DNA of 46,521 nt from an uncultured bacterium (GCA_937899715.1 CALCNX010000078.1:1-46521), one strand, 5' to 3'. Counted from the first letter of the stretch, positions 17,191-25,933 are shown. Made by a program: numbers and translations. Notes: generated by a model not told the origin, from the sequence alone.

Positions 17191-19083
17191 ATGTCCGACC
17201 AATCCTCCTCCCAAGAACAATACATCGTCACCGCCCGCAAGTGGCGACCACAGCGCTTTGCTGATGTCGTCGGGCAGGAGCACGTTACGCGGACATTGCG
17301 CAATGCCGTGCAGTCGGGGCGTATTCATCATGCGTATATCTTCAACGGACCTCGCGGCGTAGGGAAGACCACCACAGCGCGTATTCTGGCAAAAGCGGTT
17401 AATTGCGAGAATCCGTCTCCTGAATTTGAGCCGTGCAATGGCTGTGCTTCTTGTACCGAGATAAACACGGGGCGTTCTATGGATGTGATAGAAATTGACG
17501 GCGCATCGAATAATAGTGTGGACGATATTCGCAAACTCCGTGAAAATGCGAAGTATCCGCCCGTCAAAGGTGATTACAAAATGTACATCATTGACGAGGT
17601 GCATATGCTCTCCACCTCAGCGTTTAATGCGCTGCTGAAGACGTTGGAAGAGCCGCCTCGCCATTTATTGTTTGTCTTTGCTACTACTGAGCCGCACAAA
17701 GTTCCTGCTACTATTTTGAGCCGTTGCCAGCGCTTCGATTTTCGGCGGATGCAAATAGACGAAATTGCTGCACAACTGCGCTATATCGCCACGCAAGAAG
17801 ATATCACGATTGACGATGAATCACTTGCCGTGATTGGTAAAAAAGGCGACGGCTCTATGCGCGATTCGCAGAGTATTTTCGACCAAGTGATTGCATTTTG
17901 TGGACGCATAGTCGAATATGCCCGTGTGAACGAGGCATTGAACCTAATTGACACCGAATTTTACTTTACGCTTGGGCGTGCCATTCGTGAGCATGATGTG
18001 GCAACAATTTTGGATTTTGCCCGTGAAGTTTTTATGCGTGGCTATGACTTGCAAGAGTGTCTGCATGGGCTGGCGGAGCATTTCCGCAATTTACTGACGG
18101 TGCTGGCTACCGGAAGTGCCACACTCATTGAGGCTTCTAAGCTCCACCGCGAGCAGTATTTGGCAGAAGCACAGAAGTTCACCCAAGAAGATGTGTTGCA
18201 ATACATGACGATCATTATGAACACCGAGCAAGCGCTCCGCTTCGCGCCGCAGCCGCGTTTGCGCTTTGAGTTTGCACTGGTGCAGATGGCAAAAATGGAT
18301 TCTGCCGTCCAGCTTTCTGAACTCCTCGCCGAACTCGCCGAGTTAAAAAAAAAAATTGAAGGCGGAGAAATAAGCTTTATTGGGAGCGCGACCGCACAAG
18401 CAGCAAGTGGGCAAGCAGCAAATACACGAGCTTCGGCAAATGTGCAGAAAGTTGTACCAGTTGTACCTGCTTCGGTTTCCGAGCCATTCGGAATAACTCA
18501 TGTGGAAAAGTCTGTTGATAACTCTGTGCAAAACGGCAGAAATGTGGAAAACTCTGGGGAAAAGGACGGTAGTGCCGAAATATCAACCCAGAAGCGCATC
18601 GTCAGCGACACGGAATTGGAGCAGTCGTGGCAGAGCATCCTTGCCGGAAGCGAGACGGTAGATGCTGCCGTGAAGGCGTATTTGCAGCAGCAAGAGATGG
18701 TACAGGTGGAATGTCGTGTGGGTGAACTTGTCTGCACGTGTGAGCAGGATTTTGTAGCCGACAAGCTCATTGAAAAGCAAGGGCATATCAGCGAAATTTT
18801 CATGCAGGCATTGGGTGGAGATGTGCGAATAACAGTGCGCGGCGGCTCGAATCAAAAGTCCGTCTCGCTTTTTGAGCCGTTTTCGCCGTCGTTTGTTCCT
18901 GCTGCCGTTCAAGACTCTGCTGTGGGCAATGGTGCTAATAAAGGTGCTTCGGGGACAACTGCAAGTGAAGCCGCTGCCACGCAAACCCCGCTCACCAATG
19001 ACACACCCAAAAAAGCTGAACTGCCGGAACTTGATAAAGCGATTGTCGAACTCTTTGGTGCCGTTGCAGTACCGATTCGATGA
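17191..19083 (+). CDS. dnaX: DNA polymerase III subunit gamma/tau
   Basis: The 630-residue clamp-loader subunit has Walker A GPRGVGKT (53-60), zinc ligands Cys72, 82, 85 and 88, Walker B DEVH (135-138), LEEPP (152-156) and the SRC sensor near 175. Domains I-III end at about residue 370. A variable C-terminal part follows, low-complexity from about 405 to 470 and more ordered later, corresponding to tau. It loads the beta clamp and, as tau, links the polymerases. An A11 run at codons 385-389 offers a route to a short gamma form. The ATG is well placed, although no strong Shine-Dalgarno is seen. Confidence 0.95.
   Translation: MSDQSSSQEQYIVTARKWRPQRFADVVGQEHVTRTLRNAVQSGRIHHAYIFNGPRGVGKTTTARILAKAVNCENPSPEFEPCNGCASCTEINTGRSMDVIEIDGASNNSVDDIRKLRENAKYPPVKGDYKMYIIDEVHMLSTSAFNALLKTLEEPPRHLLFVFATTEPHKVPATILSRCQRFDFRRMQIDEIAAQLRYIATQEDITIDDESLAVIGKKGDGSMRDSQSIFDQVIAFCGRIVEYARVNEALNLIDTEFYFTLGRAIREHDVATILDFAREVFMRGYDLQECLHGLAEHFRNLLTVLATGSATLIEASKLHREQYLAEAQKFTQEDVLQYMTIIMNTEQALRFAPQPRLRFEFALVQMAKMDSAVQLSELLAELAELKKKIEGGEISFIGSATAQAASGQAANTRASANVQKVVPVVPASVSEPFGITHVEKSVDNSVQNGRNVENSGEKDGSAEISTQKRIVSDTELEQSWQSILAGSETVDAAVKAYLQQQEMVQVECRVGELVCTCEQDFVADKLIEKQGHISEIFMQALGGDVRITVRGGSNQKSVSLFEPFSPSFVPAAVQDSAVGNGANKGASGTTASEAAATQTPLTNDTPKKAELPELDKAIVELFGAVAVPIR
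18345..18355 (+). other. dnaX: A11 slippage site in dnaX (predicted gamma/tau switch)
   Basis: Eleven consecutive A span codons TTA-AAA-AAA-AAA-ATT. One extra A in the mRNA, or a -1 ribosomal slip, gives AAT then TGA (18357-18359). This would make a product of about 389 residues holding domains I-III. Loss of one A leads to TAA within six codons. Slippage on an A run in dnaX is known in Thermus thermophilus; here it is inferred. Confidence 0.6.
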
Positions 19084-19203
19084 TAGAAGACCAGTATTCA
19101 TAAAAACAAGAACACCAAAAAATCCGTGAAATTTTCGTAATTTTGGGGCTTGAATCCGCAACATTTTACTTGTTGCTGTTTTTCACTGAACTATCATACA
19201 GCC

Positions 19204-20826
19204 ATGTCCCCGTCTTCCAAGTATATCACGCCTTACGACTTGACCCACGACAACGAAACGACTTCTTTGACTTACGCTCCGTCTGCTGCTATTGAATCGC
19301 CTGTCGGCGAGATTTTACGCGACTTTCGTGCTAACTTAGATAAACCCCAGTGTAACTGCGGTGTTGTGGGTGTTTTCAACCACCCGCAGGCTGCCGTGAT
19401 GACCTACTATGCGCTTCACGCCTTGCAGCATCGTGGTCAGGAAGCGGCAGGTATTGTGGCGGCGCACACCCGCGACGAAGGCAAAACACGCTTTTCTGCA
19501 CATAAAGACGAAGGCTTGGTGCTGGAAGTATTCTCAGAGCCGGGGCTATTGACCGAGCAACTGCGCGGTACGGCTGCTATTGGGCACAATCGGTATTCCA
19601 CGACCGGTAGTTCCAAGATTGCGAATGTTCAGCCTTTTTGGATAAAGTATCGCCTAGGCAATATTGCTCTTGCGCACAATGGAAACCTCACCAACACACG
19701 CCTTCTCAGAGAAAAGCTACAAAATGACGGTGCGATTTTCCAGACCACCACCGATAGTGAGCTTTTTCTGCACCTTATCGCACGGAGCAAGGCAAAAACA
19801 GAGTTTGCGCAAATCCATGAATCACTGCAAACCGCTAAAGGCGCATATTCGCTTGTGATTCTAACCGAAAATGCGCTTTACGCTGCCAGAGACCCGCACG
19901 GTTTCCGTCCGCTCTGCATTGGGCGCAAGAAAGTGGAAGTAAACGGCAAAGAAGAATACGCCTACTTTGTCGTGTCGGAGACGTGCGCACTTGACATTAT
20001 GAGCGCAGAATTTGTGCGCGAAGTGGGGCATAATGAAATCATCATGATTGACCGAAATACAGTCGAAACAGGCGAAATTAAATCGTTCCAGATTGAAAAA
20101 ACAACCCCAAAATCATGTCATTGCATTTTTGAATATATTTATTTTTCACGCCCCGATAGTCGTATTTTTGGTCATAATGTTGACAAAGTACGTCGCAAGC
20201 TAGGCAAGGCTCTTGCCGAAGAGCATCCTGTCTTGCCCGACACTGACACCGAGCCTGTTCGCGCTATTGGTGTGCCGGACAGCGCCAATACCGCAACGAT
20301 TGGTTTTGCGCAAAATGCTACAAAAAATAACATCCCAACCCGCTACGAAATCGGGCTTATTCGCAGCCACTACGTCGGACGGACGTTTATTGCGCCGGGG
20401 CAAGACCAGCGCGAGTTCAAGGTGAAAACAAAGTTCAACACAGTGCGTGGTGTACTGGAAAATCGCAAAGTGGTTTTGATAGATGATTCGATTGTACGCG
20501 GCACTACCTCTCGTTCCATCGTGCGCCTTGTCCGTGAAGCCGCACCCCGTGAGGTGCATTTGCGAATTTCCTCGCCGCCCGTGACGCATCCGTGTATGTA
20601 CGGCATGGACTTTCCCGACCGCGAAGAACTTATCGCCAATCAATACCACAGCAACGAAGAAGAAATTGCCGTAGCGCTCGAGGCAGATTCGGTGCGGTAT
20701 TTATCGGTAGAAAAATTGTTGGATGCCGTTCCGCAAGATGCCGGCTATTGTTCGGCGTGTTTCACGGGCAAATATCCGGTTGCGATTGACACGAGCGGTG
20801 GAAAACTTTCGACCGAGCAAGAATAA
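19204..20826 (+). CDS. purF: Amidophosphoribosyltransferase
   Basis: The 540-residue enzyme catalyses the first committed step of purine synthesis, PRPP plus glutamine to phosphoribosylamine. The glutaminase nucleophile is Cys52 in CGVVGVF, preceded by a 51-residue leader that is probably removed as a propeptide. The PRPP loop VVLIDDSIVRGTT is at about 421-433. Cysteines in CIFEYIYFSRPDS, HPCMYGMDF and YCSACF match the iron-sulphur ligand positions of the Bacillus-type enzyme, so a 4Fe-4S cluster is likely. The propeptide is longer than usual. ATG 19204 is the first sound start. The methyltransferase gene follows 28 bp downstream. Confidence 0.96.
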   Translation: MSPSSKYITPYDLTHDNETTSLTYAPSAAIESPVGEILRDFRANLDKPQCNCGVVGVFNHPQAAVMTYYALHALQHRGQEAAGIVAAHTRDEGKTRFSAHKDEGLVLEVFSEPGLLTEQLRGTAAIGHNRYSTTGSSKIANVQPFWIKYRLGNIALAHNGNLTNTRLLREKLQNDGAIFQTTTDSELFLHLIARSKAKTEFAQIHESLQTAKGAYSLVILTENALYAARDPHGFRPLCIGRKKVEVNGKEEYAYFVVSETCALDIMSAEFVREVGHNEIIMIDRNTVETGEIKSFQIEKTTPKSCHCIFEYIYFSRPDSRIFGHNVDKVRRKLGKALAEEHPVLPDTDTEPVRAIGVPDSANTATIGFAQNATKNNIPTRYEIGLIRSHYVGRTFIAPGQDQREFKVKTKFNTVRGVLENRKVVLIDDSIVRGTTSRSIVRLVREAAPREVHLRISSPPVTHPCMYGMDFPDREELIANQYHSNEEEIAVALEADSVRYLSVEKLLDAVPQDAGYCSACFTGKYPVAIDTSGGKLSTEQE

Positions 20827-20854
20827 CAGAGTAATTGAGAAAAAACTACACAGT

Positions 20855-21565
20855 ATGCACAGAAATATTACCAACGCAATTCGCACCGTCATGGATGAAT
20901 GGCTTCCGCCCGCAATCCGTGACAGCAAATGGTTCATGTACCCGTTTTTTTGGTATTGGTACAATGGCGACCCAGAGACGATTCACGCATATATGAACTT
21001 CAAAAGCCGCATCTGGACAATGACGAAGAGCGAGTATGAGCATTTTTATACTGTTCTGCGGAAGAAAAGCCGTGCCGCCTCGCGCCCGACTGACCTCAAC
21101 GATGCGTGTATTGAATTCATGCTGAAAAACATTGACCCGACGGCGCAAACGGTTCTTGATATTGGCTGCGGAAACGGGCATTTTTTACGCCAAGTTCAGA
21201 CACTTGGTAAATATGAGCTTCACGCTTGCGATGTGATGCCACACGTGGACTTGGGGGCGGGAATCACATACCATCAGGGAAACCTTGAGGCACTCCCGTT
21301 TGCAGACAAGTCGTTTGATGTGGTAACCTGCCATCACACGATTGAGCATATACCGAACCTTGCGCCCGCCATTGCTGAACTGAAGCGCATCAGCCGCAAA
21401 CAGGTGATGATTGTTACGCCGCGTCAGCGCTATTACTACTACACGCTGGACGAACACGTCAATTTTTTTCCGATGCAAGGCGAATTGGAGCATCTGATCG
21501 GCATTGACAAACACGTGTGCTTGAATTTGGGCGGCGATTGGATGTATATTGGCACGATGGAATAA
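20855..21565 (+). CDS. SAM-dependent class I methyltransferase
   Basis: The 236-residue protein has the SAM motif VLDIGCGNGHFL (about 100-111), a GNLEALPFADKSFDVVTCHHTIEHI segment split across motifs II-III, and a post-motif VMIVTPRQRYYYY. It belongs to the Methyltransf_11/UbiE-like fold. The first 90 residues are family-specific, rich in Trp and Tyr (PFFWYWYNGD), and may bind the acceptor. The acceptor is unknown. It is 28 bp after purF on the same strand and could be read through from it. Confidence 0.85.
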   Translation: MHRNITNAIRTVMDEWLPPAIRDSKWFMYPFFWYWYNGDPETIHAYMNFKSRIWTMTKSEYEHFYTVLRKKSRAASRPTDLNDACIEFMLKNIDPTAQTVLDIGCGNGHFLRQVQTLGKYELHACDVMPHVDLGAGITYHQGNLEALPFADKSFDVVTCHHTIEHIPNLAPAIAELKRISRKQVMIVTPRQRYYYYTLDEHVNFFPMQGELEHLIGIDKHVCLNLGGDWMYIGTME

Positions 21566-21580
21566 TACGGAGCAAAGACC

Positions 21581-21904
21581 ATGACCATTTCCCGCGAAGA
21601 ACTTCTCCGGCGCATAAAATCATGCGTCTTGGAAATTGAACCGGATGCCGAGATTATCCTCTATGGCTCGCAAGCACGTGGCGATGCCCATGAGGAGTCG
21701 GATTGGGATTTGCTTGTTTTGGTTAGTCATCCGATTGACAGTGAGCAAGCCAGAACACTCCGGCGCAAACTGCGTACAGATATTGAGTATTCTGCTGCCG
21801 TTGCCTTGTCGGCGCTCGTTCGCAACAAGGCTGAATGGAATACGCCAAAAATACAGGCAACGCCTTTTTACGAGAATGTTTCCCGTGAAGGGGTTGCACT
21901 GTGA
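21581..21904 (+). CDS. MNT-domain minimal nucleotidyltransferase (antitoxin)
   Basis: The 107-residue protein has the nucleotidyltransferase signature GSQARG...SDWDLLV: Gly29-Ser30, ten residues, then Asp41 and Asp43, which is the GSX10DXD pattern. In characterised HEPN-MNT pairs the MNT protein inactivates the HEPN toxin by adding AMP units to a tyrosine. The downstream HEPN gene overlaps its end by 4 bp, a typical toxin-antitoxin arrangement with the antitoxin first. The first 51 bp of this gene recur almost unchanged 735 bp downstream as a broken copy. Confidence 0.88.
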   Translation: MTISREELLRRIKSCVLEIEPDAEIILYGSQARGDAHEESDWDLLVLVSHPIDSEQARTLRRKLRTDIEYSAAVALSALVRNKAEWNTPKIQATPFYENVSREGVAL

Positions 21905-22311
21905 ATGACCATACGGCAGAGATTGTACGTTATCGTCTAAATAAAGGACAAGAAGCAATTCTTGAGGCAGAGGTACTTCTTGAAACACGGCATTGGAATA
22001 CAAGCATTAACCGTTCGTACTATGCTTGTTTTTATGTTGTTAGCAGCTTGTTGTTATTGAAAGACGTTAAATCCAAAACCCATACAGGTACACGAACAAT
22101 GTTTCATCAGCATCTTATTCAAGCTGGTATTTTGACCGATGTGGACGCTGATGTGTATGATATGTTGTTTGATAGCAGGCAGGAAGGCGATTATATTGAT
22201 TTTGTTGAATTCGACACAGCTCAAGCGTATTCCATGTTGCAAGCGGCTACGGCGTTAGTTGGAAAGATGGGCAACCTGATTACTAACGAACTACAACGAC
22301 AAGATTTATGA
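21901..22311 (+). CDS. HEPN-domain protein (toxin partner, UPF0332-like)
   Basis: The 136-residue all-helical protein shows the HEPN features SINRSYYACFYVVSSLLLL (35-53), KTHTGTRTMFHQHL and DSRQEGDYIDF (91-101). The start is GTG at 21901, overlapping the MNT stop; the nearby ATG is out of frame. In HEPN RNases an R-x4-6-H motif cuts RNA. At the corresponding place this protein has Arg93-Gln-Glu-Gly-Asp-Tyr98, with Tyr replacing the His. An R65-x5-H71 match exists elsewhere but in a different structural segment. It may therefore be a non-nucleolytic or divergent member. Tyr98 may be the modification target of the MNT partner. Confidence 0.85.
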   Translation: MNDHTAEIVRYRLNKGQEAILEAEVLLETRHWNTSINRSYYACFYVVSSLLLLKDVKSKTHTGTRTMFHQHLIQAGILTDVDADVYDMLFDSRQEGDYIDFVEFDTAQAYSMLQAATALVGKMGNLITNELQRQDL

Positions 22312-22315
22312 GTGT

Positions 22316-22405
22316 ATGACCATTTCCCGCGAAGAATTTCTCCGGCGCATAAAATCATGCGTCTTGTAAGTTGAGTGGGATGCCAAATTATTCTGTATGG
22401 AATGC
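22316..22405 (+). pseudogene. Decayed second copy of the MNT gene start
   Basis: Bases 22316-22366 repeat 21581-21631 with one mismatch. Similarity then fades, but GGATGCC and a TCT(A/G)TATGG-like stretch remain recognisable. An in-frame TAA appears after 17 codons (MTISREEFLRRIKSCVL*). It begins 5 bp after the HEPN stop. It looks like the leftover of a tandem duplication or of a second MNT gene. Confidence 0.8.
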
Positions 22406-22441
22406 TATCAAAATATCGCCCTTTTATGAGGGAATACGGTT

Positions 22442-23194
22442 ATGAAAAAAGAGTTTGCAGATTTTTCATTACATAGTATCACAATAATCGTTGTATTTCT
22501 TGCTGTGTCCGTTATTTGTTCCGGTTGCTGTTCGCCGCTCCAACCTATTCCCGAAGGAGTGGAAGTTGTACCGCTTACACAGCATCCGCTTTTCCCGCTC
22601 GAAACTGGAAGATTTTGGGTGTATAAAACATATTCATACTGGTATGATGGCGGAATCAATTCTGATAAACTTCTGTATGTAGATAGTAGTGAATCTGTCA
22701 GAATTGTGATGTGTGATACTCTAGTTCGATATAATAATAAAATCTATCGTGCAGTAGTATTTAATAGCGGTAGAGAAACGCCTTTTTGGAGTGATACTAA
22801 CGAAGTTGCTTACTTTACAACTCTTTCAATAACTCCCGGAGCATCGTATTTTCGGAAATTTCTTCAGTATCCCATTCAACAAGGAGATACTTTTAATATA
22901 CGAAGGGTTTTTGCACCATCTGGAGAAATACAAATTCGTATACAACCAATTGAATGCATTGGTACAAATGAGGATATTCATGTTCCGGCTGGAAATTTTA
23001 TATGTTATGGATTTCAGTTTTATCCGGGTACTTATGATGGACACTCTTTAACAAACGTAACAAATATTGATTATTATGCTCCTGGGATAGGTTTGGTTAA
23101 GTCGCTTATAACCAATGGTTCATTAGATAGGGTTAAGAGTAAAATTTATGCCCGCAGTGTCCTCATCCGCTACGGTTCATTCAGGAATCCTTAA
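22442..23194 (+). CDS. Putative lipoprotein of unknown function
   Basis: The 250-residue protein starts MKKEFADF, has a hydrophobic stretch (11-26) and a lipobox-like VICSGC with Cys29 as the likely lipidated residue. Cys at -3 is unusual. The mature part is beta-rich, with LETGRFWVYKTYSYW at 53-67 and many aromatic residues, as in exported proteins of FCB bacteria. No family is recognised. The reading frame is visibly richer in A and T than its neighbours and follows a toxin-antitoxin module, so it may have come by transfer. GAGGGA precedes the ATG at a usable distance. Confidence 0.7.
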   Translation: MKKEFADFSLHSITIIVVFLAVSVICSGCCSPLQPIPEGVEVVPLTQHPLFPLETGRFWVYKTYSYWYDGGINSDKLLYVDSSESVRIVMCDTLVRYNNKIYRAVVFNSGRETPFWSDTNEVAYFTTLSITPGASYFRKFLQYPIQQGDTFNIRRVFAPSGEIQIRIQPIECIGTNEDIHVPAGNFICYGFQFYPGTYDGHSLTNVTNIDYYAPGIGLVKSLITNGSLDRVKSKIYARSVLIRYGSFRNP

Positions 23195-23237
23195 TTCTTT
23201 TTGGTAAAGCATTTTTTCACAGTTATCTTAAAACACC

Positions 23238-23858
23238 ATGAAACTCGACTACAACGCTCCCGTCGTTCTGACCTTCGCGCTCATTTCGGCTGCCGTCATG
23301 GTGGCGAGTAATTCCACCGGCGGTACGGTCGGGCAGTATTTTTTCTCCACACAGCCGGGGTTGTCGTGGACTGACCCGGTAACGTATCTGCGCCTCATTT
23401 CGCATATCTTCGGTCATGCAAATTGGGATCATCTTTTGGGCAATTTTTCTATTATTTTGCTTATTGGTCCTTTGCTGGAAGAAAAGTACGGTTCGCAAAC
23501 GATGCTGATAATGATTTTCGTAACAGGTCTTATCACGGCGCTGCTTAATAATTTTTTCTTCACAACAGGGCTAATGGGCGCAAGCGGTATCGTTTTTATG
23601 ATGATTTTGCTCAGTTCTTTTGCCAATCTAAAGCAAGGGCATATTCCCTTGACCTTCGTGATAATTGTGGTTTTGTATTTGGGACGCGAGGTGTACGGAG
23701 CGCTTAAAATGGACAATATCTCGCAGTTTGCCCATATTTTGGGCGGTATTTGCGGAAGTATTTTCGGCTTTGCCCAGAAAGATTTCGGTGCTATTCGAGG
23801 TGCTTCCGGCACAACACCCACCAAAATAACCTCTCCCAACGACCCTTTTGCACTGTGA
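23238..23858 (+). CDS. Rhomboid-family intramembrane serine protease
   Basis: The 206-residue protein has about six membrane helices and the rhomboid catalytic elements: His65 and Asn69 in HLLGN, Ser116 in GASG, and His166 in FAHILGG. The Ser-His dyad is complete, so it should be active and cut membrane proteins within the inner membrane. The C-terminal 30 residues are hydrophilic. It ends 1 bp before the UPF0502 gene starts, so the two are likely co-translated. Confidence 0.92.
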   Translation: MKLDYNAPVVLTFALISAAVMVASNSTGGTVGQYFFSTQPGLSWTDPVTYLRLISHIFGHANWDHLLGNFSIILLIGPLLEEKYGSQTMLIMIFVTGLITALLNNFFFTTGLMGASGIVFMMILLSSFANLKQGHIPLTFVIIVVLYLGREVYGALKMDNISQFAHILGGICGSIFGFAQKDFGAIRGASGTTPTKITSPNDPFAL

Positions 23859-23859
23859 G

Positions 23860-24570
23860 ATGGAATACATTCCTGACAATATCCCACAAACCGCGCCCTT
23901 ACAAGCGGTTCTTTCTCCAAATGAAGCCCGTGTAATGGGTGCTCTTGTGGAGAAGGAAATTACAACACCGGACTATTACCCAATGACGCTGAACGCACTC
24001 ACGGCGGCGTGTAATCAAAAGTCGAATCGTGACCCTGTTCTGAGTCTGAGCGAGAATGATGTAGTGCAAGCGTTCGATGAAGCCCGTAAAAAGGCGCTTG
24101 CAAGAATGGTAGAAGCTGGCGCTTCGCGTGTGCCGAAATATCGTCACAGGCTCGCCGAAACGTTGCAATTGACACTGCCGCAACTTGCAGTTCTCTCTGA
24201 GCTTCTGCTGCGAGGCGCTCAAACACTGGGCGAACTCAGAAGTCGTGCCGAGCGAATGCACCCTTTTTCATCACTGACAGAAGTGGAGGCAGTTCTCGCA
24301 GAATTATCGGCGGCGGAACACCCTGCTACTGCCATTACCGGAACACCGCTTGTGGCGCGTCTTCCACGGCAAATCGGACAAAAAGAAGCCCGTTATACGC
24401 ATTTGCTTTGTGGCATTCCAACCGCCCAAGAGCAGTCCGTTTCTGCTTCTTTGCCGACCAATGCAGATGCAGAGCGTTTGAACGCACTGGAAGAGGAAGT
24501 TTCTGCGCTAAAGCAGGAGTTGTCGGCTCTACGCGAAGATTTTTACGCCTTGAAGCGCCAATTAGAATAA
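23860..24570 (+). CDS. UPF0502 (YceH/DUF480) family protein
   Basis: The 236-residue protein has the family opening LSPNEARVMGALVEKEITTPDYYP and the core LTAACNQKSNRDPVL, both diagnostic. Two winged-helix domains are expected (about 15-90 and 100-180). A C-terminal coiled coil (about 205-236, EEEVSALKQELSALRED) follows. The role is not established; a DNA- or protein-binding function is inferred from the winged helices. ATG 23860 begins right after the rhomboid stop, and an in-frame TTG 12 bp earlier is less likely. Confidence 0.9.
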   Translation: MEYIPDNIPQTAPLQAVLSPNEARVMGALVEKEITTPDYYPMTLNALTAACNQKSNRDPVLSLSENDVVQAFDEARKKALARMVEAGASRVPKYRHRLAETLQLTLPQLAVLSELLLRGAQTLGELRSRAERMHPFSSLTEVEAVLAELSAAEHPATAITGTPLVARLPRQIGQKEARYTHLLCGIPTAQEQSVSASLPTNADAERLNALEEEVSALKQELSALREDFYALKRQLE

Positions 24571-24603
24571 CTATTCACTATCACTCCCCAAACACCAGTT
24601 TGT

Positions 24604-25089
24604 ATGCCAAATCGCATGACCCAAATGGTAGAGCGGTTGAACCGCTTTTCGCCAGCATTACGTTATTTTCTCTTGAGTAAAAGTTTCGGGCGCGTTGTGC
24701 CATTTTTCGGCACGGCAGGAATTCGTATTGAGGAGTTATCGCACAGTCAAGTGGTGATGACGCTGGAGAATCGGCGAAAAGTGCAGAACCACATTAGCAC
24801 TGTCCACGCCGCCGCAATGACGCTCTTGGCTGAATCTGCTACGGGGATTTTGATGGGAATGAACGTCCCGGACGACAAATATTTGGTGATTAAATCACTC
24901 CATGTTGACTTTCAGAAAAAAGCAAGCGGGGCAATGAAAGCCGTTGCTACGCTTACGCCCGAGCAAGTCCGTTCGGCACAAAACGACGCAGAAGGAGAAA
25001 TTCTTGTGCCCGTGAGCGTCAGCGACGCAAGCGGAAATGAGCCTGTAGCTTGCCAAATGCTGTGGGCATGGAAGCCAAAGCGCGCATAA
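24604..25089 (+). CDS. DUF4442/hotdog-fold thioesterase-like protein
   Basis: The 161-residue protein fits the PaaI/DUF4442 hotdog group. An N-terminal helix is followed by IRIEELSHSQVVMTLENRRKVQNHISTVHAAA, where the Asn-His-ISTVHAAA helix is the hotdog core, and later VIKSLHVDFQKKASG. Hotdog enzymes mostly hydrolyse acyl-CoA. The catalytic acid of true PaaI is not obvious, so activity is uncertain. It is part of a loose plus-strand run from the rhomboid gene to the YdjM-like gene. Confidence 0.75.
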   Translation: MPNRMTQMVERLNRFSPALRYFLLSKSFGRVVPFFGTAGIRIEELSHSQVVMTLENRRKVQNHISTVHAAAMTLLAESATGILMGMNVPDDKYLVIKSLHVDFQKKASGAMKAVATLTPEQVRSAQNDAEGEILVPVSVSDASGNEPVACQMLWAWKPKRA

Positions 25090-25135
25090 ATCCTCATTAA
25101 GGAAATTTTACCTTTTATTTTTTACTCTCCCTATC

Positions 25136-25933
25136 ATGCCTCATACACACCCATCGGCACTCTTGGCAATCGCCCAAAAAGCAGCGTTAGAAGCCGGAGA
25201 AATGCTCAAAGACGGCTTCGGAACTACCTTTCGGATAGACAACAAGGAAGGTCGTCATAATCTTGTAACCGAATTTGACCATAAAGCCGAAAAACACATC
25301 ATTAACTGCATTAAAGCTCAGTTTCCGGACCATATTTTTTTGGCGGAGGAAAGCGGCGCGACGGGCGTTCCTGCCGAAACGGTGCGTTGGATTATTGATC
25401 CACTGGACGGTACGGTGAACTTTGCACATTCTATCCCGATTTTTTGTGTGAGCATTGCCGCAGAACGTGCAGGAGAACTTCTCTGTGGTGTGATTTATGC
25501 ACCTATGACAGATGAACTTTTTATCGGAACCAAAGGCGAAGGCGCTTTTCTGAACGGGCAGCCACTTAAAGTCTCGTCCACAGACAAATTGGACGATGCA
25601 ATTTTGGTAACGGGCTTCCCGTATAATGCGTGGGAAAATCCGAATAACTGCATTGACCATTTTTCGCGCTTTGTGCGTATGGGGCTTCCCGTCCGGCGCT
25701 TGGGTTCGGCGGCGATAGATTTGGCATACTTGGCGGCAGGGCGCTTCGACGGCTATTGGGAAGTGAGTCTTAATTCATGGGATGTAGCGGCAGGAAAGTT
25801 GCTGTTGCAAGAAGCGGGCGGCACGATGACGCAATACGACGGTGCACCGCACAATCTCCACACAGGCACCATGCTTGCTACCAACGGGCGTATCCACAAG
25901 GAAATGTCGGACGTTTTAATGGAACAACGCTAA
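25136..25933 (+). CDS. suhB: Inositol monophosphatase family protein (SuhB-like)
   Basis: The 265-residue enzyme has all three metal-binding motifs: Glu71-Glu72 in EESG, Asp88-Pro-Leu-Asp91-Gly-Thr in WIIDPLDGTVNF, and Asp216 in NSWDVAAGKLLLQEAGG. Family members are Mg-dependent, lithium-sensitive phosphatases of inositol phosphates and related sugars. SuhB also joins rRNA antitermination complexes in some bacteria. The length is normal. The next gene starts 8 bp downstream, suggesting an operon. Confidence 0.93.
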   Translation: MPHTHPSALLAIAQKAALEAGEMLKDGFGTTFRIDNKEGRHNLVTEFDHKAEKHIINCIKAQFPDHIFLAEESGATGVPAETVRWIIDPLDGTVNFAHSIPIFCVSIAAERAGELLCGVIYAPMTDELFIGTKGEGAFLNGQPLKVSSTDKLDDAILVTGFPYNAWENPNNCIDHFSRFVRMGLPVRRLGSAAIDLAYLAAGRFDGYWEVSLNSWDVAAGKLLLQEAGGTMTQYDGAPHNLHTGTMLATNGRIHKEMSDVLMEQR

